Source: Bacteroidota bacterium
Lineage (GTDB): Bacteria > Bacteroidota > Bacteroidia > Bacteroidales > UBA1556
Reading direction: 5' to 3'
Length of the DNA stretch: 21,271 nucleotides
NCBI GenBank assembly: GCA_003648395.1
Contig: QMPB01000011.1
Coordinates: 1-21,271 of the forward strand
Shown here: positions 10,654-16,883 of the stretch, in pieces
How the letters are laid out: every line of letters begins with the position of its first letter
How positions within the stretch are numbered: position 1 is the stretch's first letter
Program-made: the position numbers and the translations under genes
Notes under the pieces: generated by a model
What the model was told of the DNA's origin: nothing
Database searches by the model: none
What the model saw: the letters and a program-made list of their open reading frames with translations, nothing else

Positions 10654-10726
10654 TCGGAGTGACAAGACTTGAACTTGCGACCACTTGACCCCCAGTCAAG
10701 TACGCTACCAACTGCGCCACACCCCG
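10654..10726 (-). tRNA. tRNA-Pro (anticodon GGG)
   Basis: The minus strand folds as a standard cloverleaf. Acceptor CGGGGTG (10726-10720) pairs with CACTCCG (10661-10655) with one G-T pair, and the discriminator is A at 10654. The D arm contains AGTTGGTA. The anticodon stem CTTGA/TCAAG encloses the loop CTGGGGG, giving anticodon GGG for proline. The T arm GCAAG/CTTGT encloses TTCAAGT. CCA is not encoded. No TAnnTTTG box lies directly upstream, where degenerate copies of the same tRNA stand instead. Transcription may therefore start further upstream, near 10885. Confidence 0.95.
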
Positions 10727-10851
10727 ATATTTATTTTGTCTATATTATAAGATGGTTATTGCGCTTCCATCCCGATAATTATCGGGAGCGCCACACCCCG
10801 GATATTATTATGGCTATATTACGAGGTGGTTAAGTGCGCTACCAACCCGAT
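10721..10851 (-). repeat. Imperfect tandem repeat built from tRNA-Pro pieces
   Basis: Two units, 10721-10775 and 10795-10851, align along their whole length with scattered differences. Each runs from the tRNA 5' end (ACCCCG on the plus strand), through an AT-rich spacer with CTATATTA, to a piece resembling the D arm joined to a shortened 5' end. Examples are GCGCTACCAACCCGA at 10836-10850 and GCGCTTCCATCCCGA at 10761-10775. The exact tRNA 5' portion GCGCCACACCCCG recurs at 10788-10800. I read this as decayed tandem tRNA-Pro copies upstream of the intact gene. Confidence 0.6.
10770..10787. repeat. Perfect 18-base palindrome
   Basis: TCCCGATAATTATCGGGA reads identically on both strands and sits inside the tRNA-Pro debris, next to the 5'-end fragment. 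Similar CCCGATAnnTATCGGG palindromes are, from memory, common between genes in some Bacteroidota. It may be a dispersed short palindromic repeat and not a specific operator. Confidence 0.6.
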
Positions 10852-10877
10852 GTATATTATTTCAATAAAATAAATGC

Positions 10878-10885
10878 CAAAGATG
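10878..10885 (-). promoter_or_regulatory. Possible -7 box upstream of the tRNA-Pro region
   Basis: The minus strand reads CATCTTTG, one base off TAnnTTTG, just before the first degenerate tRNA piece. It could be the original promoter of a tRNA array. No matching -33 TTTG is seen. Confidence 0.3.
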
Positions 10886-11004
10886 CATGTTTTATACATT
10901 TTGGAAATTCATTTTAGTGTTGCTAAATTACTTTATTAATTCATTGAAAATTAATTATTTTCAAAACAATTTCTAGTGATTGATGACAAATCATAAAAAA
11001 ACAT

Positions 11005-11012
11005 TATATTTG
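11005..11012 (+). promoter_or_regulatory. -7 box for the small membrane protein gene
   Basis: TATATTTG matches TAnnTTTG exactly, 23 bases before the ATG at 11036. The expected -33 region shows only a weak ATTG at 10979-10982. Confidence 0.55.
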
Positions 11013-11035
11013 CTTAATAATAAATACATAATTTT

Positions 11036-11230
11036 ATGATTACAGAAGAACATAATAATAATTCGAAAAGAAATAATGATACTAGTTTAACAACAGGTAT
11101 TATTCTAATAAGTTTAGGAGTATTATTCTTAGTTTCAAAATACTTTCCAAGTATTCACTTTGCTGATATTTGGCCTTTTTTACTTATAGTTGTAGGTATT
11201 TTGATAATTTATAGAGGAAAATCAAATTAG
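11036..11230 (+). CDS. Small two-helix membrane protein, LiaF/DUF5668-like
   Basis: This 64-residue protein has a polar N-terminus of about 18 residues rich in Asn. Two hydrophobic helices follow (about residues 19-35 and 45-59), separated by a short loop with YFPS and DIWPFLLI. The pattern TGIILISLGVLFL then WPFLLIVVGILII is that of the transmembrane module found in LiaI/LiaF-type envelope-stress proteins. There is no soluble C-terminal domain. It has its own promoter and is 38 bases upstream of a DUF2147-type gene, so the two may be cotranscribed. A specific function cannot be assigned. Confidence 0.75.
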   Translation: MITEEHNNNSKRNNDTSLTTGIILISLGVLFLVSKYFPSIHFADIWPFLLIVVGILIIYRGKSN

Positions 11231-11268
11231 TATAAATAACACAAATCATTAATTTAAACATTAAACAC

Positions 11269-11703
11269 ATGAAAACATTTTTAGTAACGATTTTTTCGTT
11301 TTTATTATTTTCAACAATAGTTTCGGCCCAAGTAATTGGTAAATGGAAAACTATTGATGATGAAACAAACAAGGTTAAATCTATTGTTGAGATTTATGAA
11401 ATAGATGGAAAAATTTATGGAAAGATCATAAAATTATTCAAAGAACCTAGTGAAGACCAAGATCCAATTTGTGATAAGTGCGAAGGTGCTCTTCATAATA
11501 AGAAGATTATTGGAATGAATATTATTACCGGACTTGTGAAGGATGGTGATGAGTACGAAGGTGATGATGGAATATTAGATCCAGCAAAAGGTACAGTTTA
11601 TGACTGTAAAATATGGGTTGATGAAGATGATTCTAATAAACTTAATGTTAGAGGTTATATAGGTTTTATTTATAGAACACAATATTGGTTCCGCGTTAAA
11701 TAG
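11269..11703 (+). CDS. Secreted DUF2147 family protein
   Basis: The 144-residue product starts with a signal peptide (MKTFLVTIFSFLLFSTIVSAQ, cleaved near SAQ). The mature part is a single small beta-rich domain. IGKWKTIDDETNKVKSIVEI, a CDKC pair in the middle, and a C-terminal RGYIGFIYRTQYWFRV strand are the signature of DUF2147. Proteins of this family are periplasmic and of unknown function. It lies 38 bases after the small membrane protein and ahead of a strong terminator, consistent with a two-gene unit. The two cysteines at about residues 67 and 70 could form a disulphide or bind metal; that is inference. Confidence 0.85.
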   Translation: MKTFLVTIFSFLLFSTIVSAQVIGKWKTIDDETNKVKSIVEIYEIDGKIYGKIIKLFKEPSEDQDPICDKCEGALHNKKIIGMNIITGLVKDGDEYEGDDGILDPAKGTVYDCKIWVDEDDSNKLNVRGYIGFIYRTQYWFRVK

Positions 11704-11725
11704 AGATTTCGATTAAAATATAGGG

Positions 11726-11751
11726 AGAGCACTACGGTGCTCTTTTTTTTT
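11726..11751 (+). terminator. Terminator after the DUF2147 gene
   Basis: AGAGCAC (11726-11732) and GTGCTCT (11737-11743) form a perfect 7-base stem with the stable loop TACG, followed directly by nine T residues. Confidence 0.9.
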
Positions 11752-11794
11752 GATATTTTTTGAAAAAAGTAGCCTTTAACACTTAAAGAAAGTA

Positions 11795-11802
11795 TATTTT
11801 TG
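11795..11802 (+). promoter_or_regulatory. -7 box for the glycosyltransferase operon
   Basis: TATTTTTG fits TAnnTTTG, 25 bases before the GTG start. No good TTTG lies at -33. Confidence 0.45.
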
Positions 11803-11827
11803 TACTGACAAATAAATAAAGCAAATA

Positions 11828-12832
11828 GTGATATTAGATAATAGTAAAATATTAATTATTCAAACCGCCTTTATAGGCGATGTAATACTTGCTACGCCAA
11901 TAATTGAGGCTATAAATTCTCATAATTCGTCCATAAAGATTGATGTATTGCTGAGAAAAGGTAATGAGTCTATTCTTAACAATCATCCTAAAATTAATAA
12001 ATTATGGATTTGGGATAAGAAAAAGAATAAAACTAGAAATCAATGGAAGCTAATTGGAGAATTTAGAAAGCAGAAGTATGATATTATAATAAACCTGCAA
12101 AGGTTTATGAGTAGTGGATTATATACTATATTCTCTAATGCCAAACTCACAGTGGGTTTTGATAAAAATCCATTATCATTTATGTTTAGTAATATAGTAA
12201 AACACGATATTTCTGCGGGAGTACATGAGGTAGAGAGGAATATGAGTTTGCTGCAAACTATATTGCCTGATGCCGAAGGCGAAATGCGCCTTTATCCTCA
12301 AGAAGAAGATTTTGATAAAGTAAAGTTTTATAAAGAGAAGAAATATATTGTAATAGCACCTACATCAGTATGGTTTACCAAGCAGTATCCTGCAAATAAG
12401 TGGGTAGATTTTATTGATAAATTACCATCAGACATAGAAGTGTATTTGATTGGTGGACCAGCTGATAGATTAGCTATAGACGACATTATTAATAAATCTA
12501 CTAATAAGAATGTGCTTAACCTTTGCGGGAAATTAAATATCTTACAATCAGCAGCATTAATGCAGGATTCAGAAATGAATTATGTAAACGATTCTGCTCC
12601 TTTACATATTTCGTCGGCAATGAATGCTCCTTGTACAGCAGTTTTTTGTTCCACTACTCCAAGTTTTGGTTTTGGTCCAAGGTCGAGTAATAGCAAAATA
12701 ATTGAATATAGAGGTAAACTAAATTGCAAGCCATGTGGTCTACATGGTAGAAAAGAGTGTAAAGAGGGACATTTTGATTGTGCAAATGGAATAGATACAA
12801 ATGAATTATTAGATAGGATATTGCAGAAATAG
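11828..12832 (+). CDS. Glycosyltransferase family 9 (heptosyltransferase-like)
   Basis: Family 9 enzymes transfer ADP-heptose or related sugars to the lipopolysaccharide core on the inner face of the cytoplasmic membrane. This 334-residue protein opens with KILIIQTAFIGDVILATPII, the typical N-terminal Rossmann motif with the acceptor-side Asp. The second domain has VIAPTSVWFTKQYPANKW and LIGGPAD, and the donor site has NDSAPLHISSAMNAPCTAVF. The length is normal. Near the end are four cysteines (CKPC, then C and C, about residues 299-321), also seen in other members. The start is GTG at 11828; an in-frame TAA 12 bases upstream rules out an earlier start and no ATG is close downstream. It heads a run of closely spaced genes; the next starts 9 bases later. 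Confidence 0.88.
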   Translation: MILDNSKILIIQTAFIGDVILATPIIEAINSHNSSIKIDVLLRKGNESILNNHPKINKLWIWDKKKNKTRNQWKLIGEFRKQKYDIIINLQRFMSSGLYTIFSNAKLTVGFDKNPLSFMFSNIVKHDISAGVHEVERNMSLLQTILPDAEGEMRLYPQEEDFDKVKFYKEKKYIVIAPTSVWFTKQYPANKWVDFIDKLPSDIEVYLIGGPADRLAIDDIINKSTNKNVLNLCGKLNILQSAALMQDSEMNYVNDSAPLHISSAMNAPCTAVFCSTTPSFGFGPRSSNSKIIEYRGKLNCKPCGLHGRKECKEGHFDCANGIDTNELLDRILQK

Positions 12833-12841
12833 TAAATTATT

Positions 12842-13405
12842 ATGGAAGAAGAAATTAAAAAAGCAATACAAGTATTAAGAAAAGGTGGTATAATAGTATA
12901 TCCAACAGATACTATTTGGGGAATTGGCTGCGATGCCACCAATGCAAATGCTATAAAAAAAATTCATAAACTTAAAAGACGAGTTGAAGAGAAGACAATG
13001 ATAGTACTAGTGAGCGATGCAGAGACTATTAAGGATTATGTATATGAAGTACCCGAAGCTGCCTACGATTTGATAGAGGTATGGGATAAGCCACTTACTA
13101 TTGTTTATGATGGAGCAAAAAACCTAGCTAGTAACCTTGTTAGAGATAATGATACTGTGGCAATTAGGGTTTCGAAAGATGAGTTTAGTAGAACATTAAT
13201 TGAGGAGTTCGGAAAGCCAATTGTATCTACTTCGGCAAATGAGTCGGGAAAACCTTCTCCAATATTTTATAAGGATATTGATAACTATATTCTTGATAAT
13301 GCCGATTATGTAATAAATTTGCACCATAATACTATGAATGAAGTAAAGCCATCGACAATAATAAGTATTGAAGAGGGAGGAAGCTTCAAGATTTTAAGAA
13401 GTTAG
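12842..13405 (+). CDS. tsaC: L-threonylcarbamoyladenylate synthase (YrdC/Sua5 domain)
   Basis: This enzyme makes threonylcarbamoyl-AMP from threonine, bicarbonate and ATP, the first step of the t6A37 modification of ANN-decoding tRNAs. The 187-residue protein is a single YrdC domain. [18 protein letters not shown] is the substrate-binding start, [17 protein letters not shown] carries the KRR motif, and [18 protein letters not shown] and [14 protein letters not shown] complete the nucleotide site. There is no C-terminal Sua5 domain, so it is the short TsaC type. It starts 9 bases after the glycosyltransferase stop and ends 5 bases before smpB, so it is translated from a common transcript. The function is well supported. 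Confidence 0.95.
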   Translation: MEEEIKKAIQVLRKGGIIVYPTDTIWGIGCDATNANAIKKIHKLKRRVEEKTMIVLVSDAETIKDYVYEVPEAAYDLIEVWDKPLTIVYDGAKNLASNLVRDNDTVAIRVSKDEFSRTLIEEFGKPIVSTSANESGKPSPIFYKDIDNYILDNADYVINLHHNTMNEVKPSTIISIEEGGSFKILRS

Positions 13406-13410
13406 AAGTA

Positions 13411-13857
13411 ATGAAAGCAAAAGTAGAGATAAAGAATAAGCGTGCTAAATTTGAGTATTTTCTGAGTGATGATATTACTGCAGGCATAGTGTTGAGTGGT
13501 ACGGAAATAAAATCCATAAGAATGGGAAAAGCTAATATTTCTGATTCTTATGGCATTTTTGTGGGTGGCGAATTATATATTAAAAACATGTTTATTGCAG
13601 AATATGCGATGGGCTCGTTTAACCGACATGAAACACGAACAGAAAGAAAGCTTTTATTAAATAAGCGAGAGCTTAAAAAATATGAAAAGAAAATAAAAGA
13701 AAAGGGTTTTACAATTATTCCCGTCCGACTTTTTATCAATGAAAAAGGCCTTGCAAAGCTCGAAATAGCATTGGCAAAAGGGAAGCAGCATTTTGATAAG
13801 CGAAATAGTATAAAAGATAAGGATTTGAAAAGAGACCTTGATAGAATGAAGCTGTAA
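13411..13857 (+). CDS. smpB: SsrA-binding protein SmpB
   Basis: SmpB binds tmRNA and brings it to stalled ribosomes for trans-translation. The 148-residue protein has the family's beta-barrel motifs in order: [50 protein letters not shown], and [19 protein letters not shown]. The basic C-terminal tail ([14 protein letters not shown]) is the part that folds into the mRNA channel. It is full length. I did not find the tmRNA gene in the window. It lies 5 bases from the preceding gene and 4 bases from the next. Confidence 0.97.
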   Translation: MKAKVEIKNKRAKFEYFLSDDITAGIVLSGTEIKSIRMGKANISDSYGIFVGGELYIKNMFIAEYAMGSFNRHETRTERKLLLNKRELKKYEKKIKEKGFTIIPVRLFINEKGLAKLEIALAKGKQHFDKRNSIKDKDLKRDLDRMKL

Positions 13858-13861
13858 AAGT

Positions 13862-14479
13862 ATGGAATACATAATATTATACGCTGTTCTTATTTCTACG
13901 ATTATTATTTCGATACAAGCACTCAAGAATGTTTTATTGATGGATAAGCTAAAATTTAATCCATATCATATATTGAATTCCAAAGAGTGGTATAGGTTTT
14001 TGAGTTATGGTTTTATACATGCCGACTTTATTCATTTGGGAATAAATATGTGGGTTTTGTGGATTTTTGGGAAAGGTATTGTCTGGTATTTTACATATTT
14101 CTTTGGAGAATTAGCAAATTTATACTTTCTAGCTTTATATATTGTTGCCATTGTTATTAGCGTTATCCCTTCGTTTATAAAACATAAAAATGACTTATTA
14201 TATAATGCAGTAGGAGCAAGTGGAGCTGTTTCTGCAGTAGTTTATGCTAGTATTATTATTTCACCCACTTCCGAAATGTATTTATTTCTTATTCCATTTG
14301 GAATACCAGCGTGGATATTTGGAATTTTATACCTTGTTTACACTATTGTAATGGATAAGCGAGGAAATTCTACAATTGGGCATAGTGCTCACTTATGGGG
14401 CGCAATATATGGTTTACTTTTTATGTTAATTGTTCGTCCACAAACATATATAGAGTTTATAAAGCAAATACTGGGATAA
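13862..14479 (+). CDS. Rhomboid family intramembrane serine protease
   Basis: Rhomboids cut membrane proteins within the bilayer. The 205-residue protein is mostly hydrophobic with about six transmembrane helices. The catalytic Ser is in GASGAV (about S120), and its His partner is in AHLWGAIYG (about H177), the usual helix-6 motif. HLGINM (H58, N62) supplies the oxyanion-side His and Asn. All active-site positions are present, so I expect an active protease. It starts 4 bases after smpB in the same operon. There is no extra N-terminal cytoplasmic domain. Its natural substrate is unknown. Confidence 0.88.
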   Translation: MEYIILYAVLISTIIISIQALKNVLLMDKLKFNPYHILNSKEWYRFLSYGFIHADFIHLGINMWVLWIFGKGIVWYFTYFFGELANLYFLALYIVAIVISVIPSFIKHKNDLLYNAVGASGAVSAVVYASIIISPTSEMYLFLIPFGIPAWIFGILYLVYTIVMDKRGNSTIGHSAHLWGAIYGLLFMLIVRPQTYIEFIKQILG

Positions 14480-14522
14480 TAGTATAAAGGAATAAATACA
14501 TAAATTCATTTAGAGAATTACT

Positions 14523-15215
14523 ATGAAATTTGATCAAAAGCTAGTATCGGGCAAACTTATAAAGAGATATAAAAGATTTCTTACAGATGTGGAGTTGGAA
14601 GATGGGAGTATTGTAGTAGCTCATTGTACAAATTCGGGAACCATGAAAAGCTGCCTTGAAGAAGGTGCACCAGTATTGCTCAGCCCGGCTAAGGACCCTA
14701 AGCGCAAAACACGCTTCACCTGGGAAACAATATATATAAATGGAGGATGGATAGGAATTAATACTATTATTCCCAACCAGCTGGTATATGAAGCAGTTAA
14801 AAATAACGAAATAGTTGGTTTAGAGAATTACACCAATGTTAGGCGAGAGGTTAAATTTGAAGATAGTAGATTGGATGTATTTGCAGAAAATGAAAATGAA
14901 AAATGTTTTATTGAAGTAAAGAATGTAACTATGAAAGTAGGGGATGCAGCACTTTTTCCGGATGCGGTAACTACTCGTGGATTGAAGCACTTGGAAACTT
15001 TAATAAGAATAAAGAAACAGGGAATGAGAGCTGTGATGGTTTATGTAATACAGCGAATGGATGTGGATAGCTTTGGAGTAGCAAAACATATAGATCCCAA
15101 ATATGCAGAAGCATTGCAAAGAGCAATAGACCAAGGGGTGGAGGTTTTTCCGATACAAGCAGAAGTTAGCCCATTAGGAATAGAATTGAAAAAGAAACTC
15201 CCAGTTAATATTTAA
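14523..15215 (+). CDS. sfsA: SfsA family DNA-binding protein/nuclease
   Basis: SfsA was named for sugar fermentation stimulation in E. coli. It has an OB-like N-terminal domain and a restriction-endonuclease-like domain. This 230-residue copy shows VAHCTNSGTMKSCLEEGAPV, RKTRFTWETI, then the nuclease-like RLDVFAEN and CFIEVKNVTM (the D...E.K pattern), and FPDAVTTRGLKHLETL. All are hallmark SfsA stretches and the length is standard. The gap to the rhomboid gene is 43 bases, larger than elsewhere in this run, but no promoter box is obvious, so it is probably the last gene of the operon. Its precise physiological role is not settled for the family. Confidence 0.95.
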   Translation: MKFDQKLVSGKLIKRYKRFLTDVELEDGSIVVAHCTNSGTMKSCLEEGAPVLLSPAKDPKRKTRFTWETIYINGGWIGINTIIPNQLVYEAVKNNEIVGLENYTNVRREVKFEDSRLDVFAENENEKCFIEVKNVTMKVGDAALFPDAVTTRGLKHLETLIRIKKQGMRAVMVYVIQRMDVDSFGVAKHIDPKYAEALQRAIDQGVEVFPIQAEVSPLGIELKKKLPVNI

Positions 15216-15241
15216 GCGTCCACGAATTGGATAAAATTTAC

Positions 15242-15283
15242 ACAAAAAGAAAAGAGAGATCTAGATTATTATCCATATCTCCC
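15242..15283 (-). terminator. Terminator of the SSB triplet
   Basis: On the minus strand GGGAGAT (15283-15277) pairs with ATCTCTC (15260-15254), with one G-T pair, and is followed by TTTTCTTTTT. The T-run is only on this strand, so it belongs to the SSB genes and not to convergent sfsA. Confidence 0.65.
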
Positions 15284-15307
15284 TTATATTATTAGAACAT
15301 TTATTGA

Positions 15308-15649
15308 TTAAGCAATCATTTGGTTAAGCATAAGAAGTTCGCTAACTTCAATTTCTGTTCTATAATTAGATTTACCAGTTTTGTCTTTCCAGCTTTTGCT
15401 GATTAATCTACCATTAATCGAAAGTTGCATTCCTTTCTTCACATACTTCTCTACAATATCCACAAGGGCATCTTTTACAATTAGCGTATGCCATTGTGTG
15501 GTGATTTTATATTCACCATTTAGTTTTTTATAACTCTCATTGGTGGCAAGTATTAGAATTGCTTTTTGGCTTCCATTCTTGAACTTTTTGATTGTTGGCT
15601 CATTCCCCAAATGTCCAATTAGTTTTACTGTATTGCGTAGGTTTTTCAT
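15308..15649 (-). CDS. Short single-stranded DNA-binding protein, diverged copy 1
   Basis: The 113-residue product is a bare SSB OB-fold: MKNLRNTVKLIGHLGNEP, LATNESYK, TQWHTLIV, KKGMQLSINGRL, YRTEIEV. It has no flexible linker and no acidic DDxPF-type tail. It is the last of three tandem paralogues. Copies 2 and 3 carry VWGAQAKTVRDYL, but this one reads VKDALVDIVEKYV. The aromatic residue matching E. coli Phe60, a contact to DNA, is thus replaced by Lys. It is clearly the most divergent of the three, roughly half identical to the others by eye. It may bind DNA differently, pair with the other copies in mixed oligomers, or be drifting. Confidence 0.88.
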   Translation of the reverse strand: MKNLRNTVKLIGHLGNEPTIKKFKNGSQKAILILATNESYKKLNGEYKITTQWHTLIVKDALVDIVEKYVKKGMQLSINGRLISKSWKDKTGKSNYRTEIEVSELLMLNQMIA

Positions 15650-15712
15650 GATTATGATTTTATTAGTAAGTAATATGAATTTTTTACTCTGATTATTATT
15701 CGGTACTTTTAT

Positions 15713-16060
15713 CTATGCCGTTTTTTGTTTTTTGTCGAGCATTAGAAAATCATTGGTAATAATCTCTGTACGGTAGTGCTTCTTATTGTCCTTGTCCTCC
15801 CATATATTTGTAGTAAGGCGACCTTCAATCATTACTTGCGATCCTTTCTTTAGGTAGTCTCTTACAGTTTTTGCTTGAGCACCCCATACTACAATATTAT
15901 GCCATTGTGTTGCTTCAATTTTTTTGCCATCTTTTGTTTTATAGCTTTCGTCTGTAGCAATTGCAAATTTTGCAAGTTGGCTTCCGTTTGATAATTCTTT
16001 GTATTCTGGAGTGTCTCCAATATGTCCAATGAGGTTTACTGAGTTGCGTAGGTTTTTCAT
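15713..16060 (-). CDS. ssb: Short single-stranded DNA-binding protein, copy 2
   Basis: The 115-residue product carries the SSB core motifs: NLIGHIGDTPEYKEL, ATDESYK, TQWHNIVVWG, LKKGSQVMIEGRL, and YRTEIITNDFLML. Trp at the E. coli W54 and W88 positions is kept, while the W40 position is Tyr. The protein stops right after the OB-fold (DKKQKTA), so it lacks the acidic tail that recruits repair and replication partners in E. coli. It is about 70% identical to copy 3 by hand alignment. It lies 62 bases after copy 3 and 63 bases before copy 1, with no internal promoter box, so the three are probably one transcript. Confidence 0.93.
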   Translation of the reverse strand: MKNLRNSVNLIGHIGDTPEYKELSNGSQLAKFAIATDESYKTKDGKKIEATQWHNIVVWGAQAKTVRDYLKKGSQVMIEGRLTTNIWEDKDNKKHYRTEIITNDFLMLDKKQKTA

Positions 16061-16122
16061 GTTTTTCTAAATTTTATTTGTTATTAATTATTAAGATTAT
16101 TATTTTTAAAATTGTATACTAC

Positions 16123-16464
16123 TTAAGATTGCTTTTTATCAAGCATCAAAAAATCATTTACTACAATCTGACTGCGATATTGTTTAACACCTTCTTTATT
16201 GTCCCAAGTTTCGGTAGTAAGGCGACCTTCAATCATTACCTTCGATCCTTTTTTTAGGTAATCACGTACAGTCTTTGCTTGTGCTCCCCATACAATTAGG
16301 TTATGCCATTCTGTTGCATCTACTTTCTCACCACTTTTATTCTTATAGCTTTCGTCTGTAGCAATTGCAAATTTTGCTAATGTTGTTCCATTATCTAATT
16401 CTTTAAATTCAGGAGTGTCGCCTAGGTGGCCAATTAATGTTACTGAGTTGCGTAAGTTTTTCAT
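16123..16464 (-). CDS. ssb: Short single-stranded DNA-binding protein, copy 3
   Basis: This is the promoter-proximal member of the triplet, 113 residues. It shows the SSB motifs TLIGHLGDTPEFKEL, ATDESYK, TEWHNLIVWG, LKKGSKVMIEGRL, and NDFLML, ending in DKKQS without an acidic tail. Its first codons are nearly the same in DNA as those of copies 1 and 2 (MKNLRNSV), which indicates duplication within the lineage. Which copy, if any, is the main replication SSB cannot be decided here. A longer tailed SSB elsewhere in the genome would make these auxiliary. Confidence 0.93.
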   Translation of the reverse strand: MKNLRNSVTLIGHLGDTPEFKELDNGTTLAKFAIATDESYKNKSGEKVDATEWHNLIVWGAQAKTVRDYLKKGSKVMIEGRLTTETWDNKEGVKQYRSQIVVNDFLMLDKKQS

Positions 16465-16531
16465 AATAATATTTATTTAAAAGTTTATAATTTGGTTTTG
16501 TCGCTCTACCTATTTGGTTGATTTGACGATG

Positions 16532-16539
16532 CAAAAGTA
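16532..16539 (-). promoter_or_regulatory. -7 box for the SSB triplet
   Basis: The minus strand reads TACTTTTG, an exact TAnnTTTG match, about 68 bases before the start of copy 3. No clear TTTG lies at -33. The resulting leader would be about 60 bases. Confidence 0.55.
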
Positions 16540-16725
16540 TATCCACTGTAATCCTTTACTTGGTTAATAAATATTTACTTACGTTTAACATTCGTTTGTT
16601 GTCGTTTATAATCGGATATATAACTAATATAAAGTAGTATATAGTTTTTATTGTTTATTATAAAAATTGTATTATTATTTGGGAATTATGATTTAATATG
16701 GTTATTTGTGTTTAAAGTAATTAAT

Positions 16726-16760
16726 AAGCCAAGGATATAGAATAGTAATGCTTGGCTTTT
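16726..16760 (+). terminator. Isolated terminator-like hairpin
   Basis: AAGCCAAG (16726-16733) and CTTGGCTT (16751-16758) form a perfect 8-base stem followed by TTTT overlapping its end. No plus-strand gene lies upstream within 260 bases, so it may end a small RNA or be a relic. Confidence 0.4.
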
Positions 16761-16816
16761 GAAACCTATTGTTATTGTTTTAACAAATAATTATGATTTA
16801 TTAGGTAATAATTAGC

Positions 16817-16824
16817 TATCTTTG
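16817..16824 (+). promoter_or_regulatory. -7 box for the secreted barrel-like gene
   Basis: TATCTTTG fits TAnnTTTG exactly, 59 bases before the ATG at 16884. The -33 region is AT-rich without a clear TTTG. Confidence 0.55.
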
Positions 16825-16883
16825 TAGAAATTATTATTAATTGACATTAAAGATTTAATCAGAGGTATATAAAAACACAGAAT

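Larger units (their letters stand above)
16465..16883. other. Divergent intergenic region between the SSB triplet and a barrel-like gene
   Basis: This 419-base stretch has no credible ORF. It contains the SSB promoter box on the minus strand (16532-16539), the promoter box of the next gene on the plus strand (16817-16824), and an isolated hairpin at 16726-16758. The rest is AT-rich with no pattern I can name. Confidence 0.6.

Noticed and set aside
10721..10851. CRISPR array
   Set aside because: The units are only two, imperfect, and made of tRNA sequence, with no regular spacers.
12580..12942. 120-codon minus-strand ORF
   Set aside because: It lies antisense to the end of the glycosyltransferase and the start of tsaC, and its product has no family features.
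13858..14522. tmRNA gene near smpB
   Set aside because: The rhomboid gene fills this stretch, and no tmRNA-like ends or tag reading frame are visible nearby.
15308..16464. Prophage or plasmid origin for the SSB genes
   Set aside because: No integrase, phage or transfer gene is adjacent, and base composition matches the neighbours.
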